From positions 1 through 48,499 of the forward strand of contig CALIZB010000013.1 of NCBI GenBank assembly GCA_938028625.1: a DNA stretch of 48,499 bases. The letters are read 5' to 3'. Below the pieces are notes generated by a model. That model was not told the origin of the DNA, did no database searches, and saw only the letters and a program-made list of their open reading frames with translations. Shown one piece after another: positions 1 to 6,842 of this stretch. Each line of letters begins with the position of its first letter. Position 1 is the first letter of the stretch. Origin of the DNA: an uncultured Bacteroidia bacterium. GTDB lineage: Bacteria > Bacteroidota > Bacteroidia > JANWVE01. Position numbers and translations under genes: made by a program.

Positions 1-735
1 GCTGTTAAGTACAAACCATATATGTTCTTTTTTGTATTCTTGCAATTTTCTCAGAATATAGTCAAAGGTGTAGTACCTGTCTAATACTTTTTTTCTCAAT
101 GTAAAAAACCGCCTTGAAAAAGTAGCAAAATCTTTTTTCCACAAATCCTGAATAAATCCATACAGATTGATAATAAAAGGTTTGTGCAAAAACTCAAAAG
201 GATGGTCTATGTCAAAAGTAACTTTAGAACGATATACAGGAAACTCTGCTTTTATATGATGTCCAAAAAAGGTGTAGGACGCATCTAGTACAAATTGCCA
301 GTAGTCATGCACTATGGCTGTACGGTGTAAGTTATACTTAACTAAAAGATGTTCTTTTGCAGATATGCGCCCATGAATATCTGTATCTTGTGGCAAATAC
401 TCTTCATAGCGAGATACAAGATAAAAAATAGCAGAAAAAATATCATACTGTACATGAAATTTGCCGCAGTCATCTTTACTCCTGAATATGATATTATTTT
501 CTATGTACCAATCCTGTGGTACAATATTATCTTGCCATAATAATCCGTCAGCGTATAAACAAAGTGTATCCTCAAACCACTGTCCATAACTCCATTTTAT
601 GCCCGAAACAGTTTTGAAGTATTCAGCATTATCTGTCAGTTCTGTGGTAATATGACTTATATGTTTTGTACAAATCAATACTGTATATTCCAGACGCGGC
701 GTAACACGAGGGCTAAAAATAACTAGTTTATCCAC
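1..735 (-). CDS. Polysaccharide deacetylase family protein, N-terminal part (DUF7033-like), cut by window edge
   Basis: A minus-strand frame of 245 codons without a stop runs off the left edge, so only the N-terminal part is present. I chose a GTG start at 735: it gives the family-like beginning VDKLVIFSPRVTPRLEYT, an in-frame TAA lies 14 codons upstream, and a near-match TAATATTG box sits just before it. The DIFSAIFYLVSRYEEYLP stretch (about residues 95-112) is characteristic of the N-terminal domain (DUF7033) of Bacteroidota polysaccharide deacetylases. VTFDIDHP (about residue 180) marks the start of the deacetylase fold. These enzymes are presumed to deacetylate cell-envelope glycans; the substrate here is unknown. 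The C-terminal catalytic part lies outside the window. Confidence 0.82.
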   Translation of the reverse strand, partial: MDKLVIFSPRVTPRLEYTVLICTKHISHITTELTDNAEYFKTVSGIKWSYGQWFEDTLCLYADGLLWQDNIVPQDWYIENNIIFRSKDDCGKFHVQYDIFSAIFYLVSRYEEYLPQDTDIHGRISAKEHLLVKYNLHRTAIVHDYWQFVLDASYTFFGHHIKAEFPVYRSKVTFDIDHPFEFLHKPFIINLYGFIQDLWKKDFATFSRRFFTLRKKVLDRYYTFDYILRKLQEYKKEHIWFVLNS

Positions 736-798
736 AAGTGCAATATTAGCAAATATGGCAAAGCGCTGTTAAAGAATATGTGTAAAGTGAATTATCTT

Positions 799-1191
799 TT
801 ACCACTCCATATTATACACTAGTTGCCTTGGCATAACCAAAGGGGAAAGTTCTTTTTTTCTTTTGCCGTCCTCAAAAATAATAGTGTATTTGCCTTCTGA
901 AAAATTGCAGAATGCGTAATTGCCTCCCAAATCCGTGTATGTATGAATATCTAATTCTAAAACCGTAACCTTGATATTTGCCACAGGATTTTGGTTTTTA
1001 TCCACTACTTTACCTCGTAGAGAACTTTTATACGGAACAGGGTTATTGTAACATGTACAACTGTATACACTCAAAGGGTTACATATCGTATAAACACTTT
1101 GAGAAAAACCAGCAGTATAAGGCAATACGCTTATCACTGCTATCAGCCAAAGCCTGAAACTTTGCATTTTAGATAACAAAACTGCATACAT
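799..1191 (-). CDS. Small secreted protein with a carboxypeptidase-regulatory-like fold
   Basis: A 130-residue protein. An N-terminal hydrophobic stretch (about residues 12-30, ending AGFSQS) looks like a signal peptide. Residues 58-120 read LRGKVVDKNQNPVANIKV and continue into LGGNYAFCNFSEGKYTI, the pattern of CarboxypepD_reg-like beta-sandwich domains common in exported Bacteroidota proteins. The domain is usually a modular part of larger surface proteins; here it stands alone, so the function is unknown. Met9 (position 1167) is an alternative start and would give a more compact signal peptide. It lies 63 bases upstream of the deacetylase gene on the same strand, so the two may be co-transcribed. 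Confidence 0.7.
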   Translation of the reverse strand: MYAVLLSKMQSFRLWLIAVISVLPYTAGFSQSVYTICNPLSVYSCTCYNNPVPYKSSLRGKVVDKNQNPVANIKVTVLELDIHTYTDLGGNYAFCNFSEGKYTIIFEDGKRKKELSPLVMPRQLVYNMEW

Positions 1192-1316
1192 TTTTTATGA
1201 AAAAATTCAAGGTCAGAATTAACTTAATTTTACGCAAATGTTAATAAAATGTTAATAAAAAAAGTACAAAAAATAAAGTATCAGAGGTAATTACTTAAAA
1301 ATAAGCATGTTATTTT

Positions 1317-2039
1317 TTATTCAGGATGCATCATCAAACCGTATTTCATAACGTAATAATGAAAATTCATCATTATCCAAGGAATGCCCCGCAAAATGGT
1401 AATAATGCCCAAAATCAAAAGAATAAAGGCAGAAATATAATTGAGTCTGCTTCGTGTGCGTTGTTTCAGTTTTGTAGTTAAAAAACCTAACAGTAAGAGA
1501 GGTAAAATTGTACTAAGTACAAAAATAAACATTACTAAAACTGATTGAAGTACATCAGGTTTTGAAGCTGAATAAGCAACAAACCCCCACAACAACGCAC
1601 AAGGTAAAAAACCTGTCAATAATCCAAGATAAAACCCCGAGAAATAGCTTTTATCCTGAATAAAACTCTGAAATATTCTGATAAGAAACGTATTTTGGAT
1701 AAGTCTATTAGAAATTATTCCTTTTGGCAATATATTCAAATTCTGTAAGGCTATAATAATGATGATACTACCTGCTATTATACTAATAGTGTTTTGTACA
1801 GTACTGTTTTCTCCATACTGTAATAGAATTTTACTAATTATTCCACTTGCTAAACCCCAAAATGTATAAATAAATACACGCCCTATGTGGTAAAAAATTT
1901 GCTTTTTCCAAGCATTGTTCTGAATAGAAAGGTGCATCACAAAGCCTCCACACATGCCTACACAATGCGCTAATGAAGAAAATAATCCTGCTGTAAAGAT
2001 GGCTATCCAATCCAAAACTGTGCAAAAATAACTAAACAT
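1317..2039 (-). CDS. Sulfite exporter TauE/SafE family (DsbD_2-type) membrane protein
   Basis: A 240-residue polytopic membrane protein with about six hydrophobic helices. The N-terminal motif SLAHCVGMCGG (about residues 22-32) is diagnostic of the TauE/SafE-like, DsbD_2-type family (PF13386). A second motif, GLLTGFLPCALLWG (about residues 139-152), is the expected repeat partner. Members are often found near cbb3 oxidase or copper-handling genes and are thought to move metal ions, thiol-redox equivalents or sulfur compounds across the inner membrane. No oxidase genes lie next to it in this window, so the substrate cannot be inferred. It is transcribed divergently from the pterin genes at 2100. 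Confidence 0.82.
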   Translation of the reverse strand: MFSYFCTVLDWIAIFTAGLFSSLAHCVGMCGGFVMHLSIQNNAWKKQIFYHIGRVFIYTFWGLASGIISKILLQYGENSTVQNTISIIAGSIIIIIALQNLNILPKGIISNRLIQNTFLIRIFQSFIQDKSYFSGFYLGLLTGFLPCALLWGFVAYSASKPDVLQSVLVMFIFVLSTILPLLLLGFLTTKLKQRTRSRLNYISAFILLILGIITILRGIPWIMMNFHYYVMKYGLMMHPE

Positions 2040-2099
2040 TTATACAACAAAGGAACTTTATAAAAGGTTTTTGCTTTTATTAAGGTGAAGTTGCTCATC

Positions 2100-2528
2100 A
2101 TGATATACATTACCCGAAAATTGCATTTTAGTGCTACACACAAGATGTGGAACAATAACTGGACACCCGAAGAAAATAAAGCCTACTACGGCTTATGCGC
2201 TAATGAAAATTGGCACGGCCATAATTATGTGTTAGAAATTACCCTTGCAGGCACAATTAACCCTGATACAGGCTACGTAATAGATTTGAAAGAACTCAAA
2301 AACATAGCAGAAACACATGTTATCAGTAAGTTAGACCACAAAAACCTCACTCTTGATGTAGATTTCATGCAGGGAGTTATCCCAAGCACAGAAAACTTAA
2401 CACGAAAAATATGGGATATACTCTACCCTTTACTCCACTTTTCCAACGCAAAACTGTATGAAATTAAACTCTATGAAACTGAACGCAATTGGGTAACTTA
2501 TCGTGGAGAGCAACGTACAAGTCTTTGA
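2100..2528 (+). CDS. queD: 6-carboxytetrahydropterin / 6-pyruvoyltetrahydropterin synthase family (QueD/PTPS)
   Basis: A 142-residue zinc enzyme of the PTPS/QueD family, acting on 7,8-dihydroneopterin triphosphate, the product of the FolE encoded next door. Zinc ligands His14 (SATHKM) and His39/His41 (WHGHNY), the catalytic-type Cys33 (GLCANEN), Asp79-His80 (KLDHKNL) and Glu127 (YETE) are all present. I start at ATG 2100; an in-frame GTG at 2085 would add five unsupported residues. Length and motif layout (one Cys shortly before HGHNY, a TGYVIDL stretch, STENLTRKIWD) resemble eukaryotic PTPS as much as bacterial QueD. The product could therefore serve queuosine synthesis or a tetrahydropterin cofactor. 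The queD symbol is provisional. Confidence 0.88.
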   Translation: MIYITRKLHFSATHKMWNNNWTPEENKAYYGLCANENWHGHNYVLEITLAGTINPDTGYVIDLKELKNIAETHVISKLDHKNLTLDVDFMQGVIPSTENLTRKIWDILYPLLHFSNAKLYEIKLYETERNWVTYRGEQRTSL

Positions 2529-2608
2529 TATAGTAATGCACACTTAATCTGTTCTTGGCATTACATATTTAAGCAAAAATTTAAGTTAAACAGATAATTT
2601 TATTCCAA

Positions 2609-3307
2609 ATGACAAAATTACTTAACGGAAAATCCCATCTTTCTGAAGCAGAAATTGAACTAATTGGTGAAAACCACATTGCAACAAATACGGATACTCC
2701 TCTAAAACCTGATGCTTTTTTGCTCTCTGATGAGACAAAAATAGAACTTATTGAGGAAAAATTCCGTGAAATTATGGACATTCTGGGTTTAGACCTTACT
2801 GATGACAGTCTTTCAGGTACACCGCACAGAGTAGCCAAAATGTATGTAAAAGAGATATTCTCAGGGCTAAATCCTAAAAATATGCCTAAAATCTCTCTTT
2901 TTGAAAACAAATACCAATATAATCAGATGCTCGTAGAGAAAAATATTACTTTGTTTTCTCACTGTGAACATCATTTTGTACCTATTCTAGGCAGAGCGCA
3001 TGTGGGTTATATTTCATCAGGCAAAGTGATAGGTTTATCTAAACTGAATAGAATTGTAGAATACTTTGCTAAACGCCCACAAGTTCAAGAACGTCTGACC
3101 TGCCAAATAGCTAATTGCCTTAGTGAAGTATTAGAAACAGAAGATATAGCCGTCGTTATTGATGCTAAACACCTGTGCGTATCCACACGCGGAATAAAAG
3201 ACACAACCAGCAGTACGGTTACTTCTGTATTTAGAGGAAAATTTGAACAAGAGAGTACTAAAAAAGAATTCTTGCAGTATTTAGACTTAAAAACCGAAGT
3301 GTTTTAG
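2609..3307 (+). CDS. folE: GTP cyclohydrolase I
   Basis: A 232-residue FolE, which converts GTP to 7,8-dihydroneopterin triphosphate, the entry step to folate, queuosine and biopterin-type cofactors. Zinc-site residues are visible: Cys119 and His122 in SHCEHHFVP, and Cys190 in AKHLCVSTRG. TPHRVAKMYV (residues 71-80) and the QVQERLT stretch (residues 158-164) are typical of the family. The length is normal, including the roughly 40-residue N-terminal extension. It lies 80 bases after the PTPS gene on the same strand. A near-match -7 element (TAATTTTA) ends 6 bases before the ATG, so it may have its own promoter. Confidence 0.96.
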   Translation: MTKLLNGKSHLSEAEIELIGENHIATNTDTPLKPDAFLLSDETKIELIEEKFREIMDILGLDLTDDSLSGTPHRVAKMYVKEIFSGLNPKNMPKISLFENKYQYNQMLVEKNITLFSHCEHHFVPILGRAHVGYISSGKVIGLSKLNRIVEYFAKRPQVQERLTCQIANCLSEVLETEDIAVVIDAKHLCVSTRGIKDTTSSTVTSVFRGKFEQESTKKEFLQYLDLKTEVF

Positions 3308-3343
3308 TGTCTTATTTACTACTATAAAAAACTTAAAAAAGTG

Positions 3344-3363
3344 GGGATTACAAAAATAATCCC
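3344..3363 (+). terminator. Inverted repeat: folE terminator or operator abutting the next promoter
   Basis: A perfect 7-bp inverted repeat GGGATTA/TAATCCC (3344-3350 and 3357-3363) with loop CAAAAA is followed at once by TATTTTTG. The T-run could terminate folE transcription. The same bases form the TAnnTTTG -7 box of the next gene, so the repeat could also be an operator. Confidence 0.55.
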
Positions 3364-3371
3364 TATTTTTG
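3364..3371 (+). promoter_or_regulatory. -7 promoter element TATTTTTG
   Basis: Matches the Bacteroidota TAnnTTTG consensus and ends 6 bases before the ATG at 3378. It implies a leaderless or nearly leaderless transcript. Confidence 0.6.
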
Positions 3372-3377
3372 CACCGT

Positions 3378-4229
3378 ATGAAAAAGTGTTTTCTTGTTCT
3401 CTCAGCGATATTCCTTTTTGTGAATGCTTATACCAAGGATATCACAAAAATCCTTTTTGATAAACGCTATGACGCCGATTCTGTACAGTTTATCAGTTTT
3501 AATACAATATCGGGAAAATATGTGATTAAACCCTCTACAGATAGCAATGCTTACCTAAAAATTACGCTGATTATTAGCAACGAAAAAAAACTCGCAGAAT
3601 TTAACGAAAAATCTAAGTTAAGACTTGATAAACACGAAGGTAAAGTAACTTTTACTCAAGATATGGGCGGCGCATCAGGAGAATTATTGTACGAACTGTA
3701 TCTGCCTAAAAATAAAATCCACATAGACATAACTACACAAAATTCTATTATTGAGATACAAGGTCTAACAGGTAATAATGTTACTGTGCATCATAAACAG
3801 TCAAACATTGTAATAGAAAATGTAGTAAGCGGCTTATATTCTCTTACTACACAATCAGGCAAAATAGAACTTAAAAACGTCAAAGCAGACTTCAAAATAA
3901 ATACTACTTCCAGTGATGTAGAGATTATGCAAACAGGTGGTAGTTTAGAAGTTACATCTGAAAAAGGTAATATACGCTTTAATGGACAAAGTGAATTTGA
4001 TGTGAATCTCATTACAAAATCAGGAGATATTGAAATTTATATTGGACAAAATGCAAAATTTAATGTCAATTTAGTGGCTAATGAAACTATAAAATACGGA
4101 TTGAATAATGTACAATTTCAAGGAAATATCGGCGAGAAAACATTAGTGGGTGTTCTTAATTCAGGTAAAGTTAATCTCAAAGCCAGTGCAAGCAAAGGAA
4201 AAATTACCGTTTACAATAGTAAAGGATAG
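3378..4229 (+). CDS. Secreted DUF4097-like beta-helical protein
   Basis: A 283-residue protein beginning with a clear signal peptide (MKKCFLVLSAIFLFVNAYT). The body consists of repeating short beta-strand units such as NSIIEIQGLTGNNVTVHH and KSGDIEIYIGQNAKFNVNL, the pattern of DUF4097-type repeat domains often annotated as putative adhesins. No catalytic motif is visible. The reading frame extends upstream to a TTG at 3369, but that TTG lies inside the -7 box, so ATG 3378 is the better start. The sigma-54-type regulator begins 68 bases downstream on the same strand. Many proteins of this group are envelope-associated and of unknown function. Confidence 0.75.
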   Translation: MKKCFLVLSAIFLFVNAYTKDITKILFDKRYDADSVQFISFNTISGKYVIKPSTDSNAYLKITLIISNEKKLAEFNEKSKLRLDKHEGKVTFTQDMGGASGELLYELYLPKNKIHIDITTQNSIIEIQGLTGNNVTVHHKQSNIVIENVVSGLYSLTTQSGKIELKNVKADFKINTTSSDVEIMQTGGSLEVTSEKGNIRFNGQSEFDVNLITKSGDIEIYIGQNAKFNVNLVANETIKYGLNNVQFQGNIGEKTLVGVLNSGKVNLKASASKGKITVYNSKG

Positions 4230-4297
4230 CTTTTTCTGTACGAGTTTGTTTTTGGTATCAAAGTTTTACCGTAAATTGCACCTAAAAACAAGTAATT

Positions 4298-5659
4298 ATG
4301 GCAGTAAACATATTAGTTATTGATGATGAAAGAAGCATCCGCAATACCTTAAAAGATATTTTACAGTACGAAAATTATGTAGTAGAAGAAGCCGAAAACG
4401 GTGAGATTGGCTTGGATAAAATCAAGAAAAAAGACTATAACATCGTTTTATGCGACATAAAAATGCCTAAAAAAGATGGAATTGAAGTACTGGAAGAAGC
4501 CTTAACCCTCAAACCAGACCTTCAATTTATCATGATTTCAGGACACGCCGATATGGATACTGCCGTAGAAGCTACCAAAAAAGGAGCTTACGATTTTATC
4601 CAAAAACCCCTTGATTTGAATAGATTATTAGTTTCTATCCGTAATGCATTAGATAAAACCGTATTAGTTACTGAAACTAAAACACTCAAACGTAAAGTAA
4701 GCAAAGTAACCCCTATCATAGGAGAGAGTGAAGGAATTAAAAAAGTATTAGAAATGATAGATAAAGTAGCCCCTACGAATGCTCGCGTCATGATAACTGG
4801 TAGTAATGGTACAGGTAAAGAATTAGTTGCTCGCTGGATACACGAAAAATCTCAACGAAATAAAGCCCCTATTGTAGAAGTAAATTGTGCCGCAATACCC
4901 TCAGAACTCATAGAAAGTGAGCTTTTTGGGCATGAAAAAGGTTCTTTTACCTCCGCTATCAAACAACGTATAGGAAAATTTGAACAAGCAAACGGTGGTA
5001 CTTTGTTTTTAGATGAAATTGGTGATATGAGTTTATCCGCACAGGCAAAAGTACTTCGTGCCTTACAGGAAAACAAAATTACCCGCGTAGGTGGAGAAAA
5101 AGAAATTAGCGTAGATGTTCGCGTAATTGCCGCTACCAATAAAGACTTACGTAAAGAAATTGAAAAAGGTAATTTTAGAGAAGACTTATTTTTTAGGTTA
5201 AATGCCATTGAAATTCATGTACCTGCTCTCAAAGATAGACTAGACGATATTCCACTTTTGGTTAAAAGTTTTCTTAAAGATACTTGTGAAGAATATGGAA
5301 TGCCCCTCAAAACCATTACTGATGAAGCCTTAAAAGAACTCCAAAAACTCCCATGGCGAGGTAATATACGCGAACTGAAAAATGTAGTAGAACGCTTAGT
5401 TATCTTATGCAATAAAAAAATTACTGAATTGGATATTGCTATGTATGTACCCCAAAGTCAAGCTACAAATACTAATGAGCTTCTATCGCTTTGCGAACGT
5501 TTTGACCGCTTACAAGACTTCATAAACTATACAGAAAGAGTATTTTTAACGCATAAGCTTAAACAAAACCAGTGGGATAAAACGATTACAGCAGAACAAA
5601 CGGGAATTACACAAGCAAGTCTGGAAAGTAAAATCCAGTCTTTGGGAATTGAACCGTAA
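4298..5659 (+). CDS. Sigma-54-dependent response regulator (NtrC family)
   Basis: A 453-residue two-component regulator. The receiver domain (residues 1-120) has Asp10/Asp11, the phospho-acceptor Asp53 (LCDIKMPKKDG), Ser81 and Lys103 (QKP). The AAA+ domain has Walker A GSNGTGKE (168-175), Walker B GGTLFLDEIGD (233-243) and the RVIAATNKDL and LPWRGNIREL motifs. The sigma-54 contact loop, usually GAFTGA, reads GSFTSA (215-220). The C-terminal 60 residues are a weak Fis-like helix-turn-helix region. It should activate RpoN promoters after phosphorylation, but no partner histidine kinase is adjacent. The start is the first ATG giving a complete receiver domain. rpe follows after 21 bases but has its own -7 box. 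Confidence 0.92.
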   Translation: MAVNILVIDDERSIRNTLKDILQYENYVVEEAENGEIGLDKIKKKDYNIVLCDIKMPKKDGIEVLEEALTLKPDLQFIMISGHADMDTAVEATKKGAYDFIQKPLDLNRLLVSIRNALDKTVLVTETKTLKRKVSKVTPIIGESEGIKKVLEMIDKVAPTNARVMITGSNGTGKELVARWIHEKSQRNKAPIVEVNCAAIPSELIESELFGHEKGSFTSAIKQRIGKFEQANGGTLFLDEIGDMSLSAQAKVLRALQENKITRVGGEKEISVDVRVIAATNKDLRKEIEKGNFREDLFFRLNAIEIHVPALKDRLDDIPLLVKSFLKDTCEEYGMPLKTITDEALKELQKLPWRGNIRELKNVVERLVILCNKKITELDIAMYVPQSQATNTNELLSLCERFDRLQDFINYTERVFLTHKLKQNQWDKTITAEQTGITQASLESKIQSLGIEP

Positions 5660-5668
5660 AAACAATAC

Positions 5669-5676
5669 TAATTTTG
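5669..5676 (+). promoter_or_regulatory. -7 promoter element TAATTTTG of rpe
   Basis: TAnnTTTG match in the 21-base gap between the regulator gene and rpe, ending 4 bases before the ATG. rpe probably has its own leaderless start. Confidence 0.6.
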
Positions 5677-5680
5677 TATC

Positions 5681-6325
5681 ATGATAATTGCCCCTTCTAT
5701 TCTCTCTGCAGATTTTGCTAATTTAAGGCAAGATATAGCCATGCTAAATAATTCTGTTTGCGATTGGATACACTGTGATGTTATGGACGGTGTGTTTGTA
5801 CCTAATATTTCTTTCGGAATACCTGTTTTGCAGGCTATAAAAAAACATTCCCAAAAACCTCTTGATGTGCATTTAATGATAGTACAGCCTGAAAGATACC
5901 TTACCACATTCAGAGATGCAGGTGCAGATATTCTTACTGTACACCTTGAAGCAAGTACGCATTTACATAGAACCCTTTCTGAAATCAAAAATCTGGGTAT
6001 GAAGGCAGGAATTGCGCTTAATCCACATACAAGCGTAGAACAGTTGTATGATGTGCTTTATCTGACTGATGTAGTGTGCATGATGTCGGTTAACCCTGGA
6101 TTTGGCGGACAGAAATTCATTGAACATACCTACATGAAAGTCAGTAAACTGAAAGAAAAAATTATGCAGGAAAATACGTCTACGCTCATTGAAATTGACG
6201 GCGGAGTAAATTTACAAAATGCCTCTATCCTAAAAAATGCAGGTGCAGATGTACTTGTAGCAGGTAATTTTGTATTTACTGCACCTAATCCTATACAAAT
6301 TATTCAACAATTAAAAGAAGTATAA
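5681..6325 (+). CDS. rpe: Ribulose-phosphate 3-epimerase
   Basis: A 214-residue TIM-barrel enzyme interconverting ribulose 5-phosphate and xylulose 5-phosphate in the pentose phosphate pathway. Family signatures are complete: the start APSILSADF, DVMDGVFVPN (catalytic and metal-binding Asp), DVHLMI, MSVNPGFGGQKF (phosphate binding) and EIDGGV with the second catalytic Asp. The length is normal. A terminator-like hairpin follows at once and the next gene is convergent, so this ends a plus-strand run. Confidence 0.96.
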   Translation: MIIAPSILSADFANLRQDIAMLNNSVCDWIHCDVMDGVFVPNISFGIPVLQAIKKHSQKPLDVHLMIVQPERYLTTFRDAGADILTVHLEASTHLHRTLSEIKNLGMKAGIALNPHTSVEQLYDVLYLTDVVCMMSVNPGFGGQKFIEHTYMKVSKLKEKIMQENTSTLIEIDGGVNLQNASILKNAGADVLVAGNFVFTAPNPIQIIQQLKEV

Positions 6326-6327
6326 AA

Positions 6328-6360
6328 AAACAGCCCTATATTCTAACAGGACTGTTTTTG
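6328..6360. terminator. Terminator hairpin between convergent rpe and the small coiled-coil gene
   Basis: Arms AAAAACAGCCCT and AGGACTGTTTTT form a 12-bp stem with one mismatch and about a 10-base loop, ending in a T-run on the plus strand and also, by symmetry, on the minus strand. It is placed to end both genes. Confidence 0.7.
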
Positions 6361-6382
6361 CACTTTCTTAATTTATGCGAAG

Positions 6383-6649
6383 TTATATACCCACGTTCTG
6401 AAAACCTTCATCAAAGGCTTCTTTAAGTTTGTCCAATAATTTTCTTGCTTTTGAACGGTGTTCTTCATGGTTTTCTTCGTTCATATCTGCATGAACACTA
6501 ACAAGCTGTTTTTTGAGGTCTGACAACTCTGCTATTTTATTTACATAGTTCTGTTTGGCTACATAGAGTTGGTGTTCTAATTCAGCAATTTGTTTTTCGC
6601 ACTCTTTGATAGAATTTTTGATTTCGGCTTCTAATTTTGCTTTTTCCAT
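6383..6649 (-). CDS. Small coiled-coil protein of unknown function
   Basis: An 88-residue, highly charged protein. Residues 1-55 show a heptad-like pattern of Leu, Ile and Val (IAELEHQLYVAKQNY, KIAELSDLKKQLV) and should form a coiled coil. The C-terminal third (SKARKLLDKLKEAFDEGF) looks like a second amphipathic helix. There is no signal peptide or catalytic motif. The frame is compact, starts with ATG, and is followed by a terminator, which supports a real gene. I do not recognise a named family. Confidence 0.7.
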   Translation of the reverse strand: MEKAKLEAEIKNSIKECEKQIAELEHQLYVAKQNYVNKIAELSDLKKQLVSVHADMNEENHEEHRSKARKLLDKLKEAFDEGFQNVGI

Positions 6650-6830
6650 AGTTATATTTGAATTTGATTATTTAAACGACAGATTAAAGCAAAAGGTTAC
6701 ATATAAATTATTAAAAATCAGCAACTTGTATTAAAATTCTATTTTCATAATAAATATACAACATGCTGTTTAGTGTTTTGAAATTTTATACAGAATGACA
6801 AAATATGATAGAGATGTTTTTACAAATTCA

Positions 6831-6838
6831 TAACTTTG
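6831..6838 (+). promoter_or_regulatory. -7 promoter element TAACTTTG
   Basis: TAnnTTTG match ending 4 bases before the ATG of the subtilase gene at 6843. Confidence 0.6.
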
Positions 6839-6842
6839 CCAA

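Noticed and set aside
349-540. Plus-strand open frame of 63 codons
   Set aside because: It lies antisense to the polysaccharide-deacetylase-family gene, whose frame matches a known family.
2533-2564. Inverted repeat GTAATGC/GCATTAC after the PTPS gene
   Set aside because: Only 7 bp with an 18-base loop and no T-run, so a terminator call is not supported.
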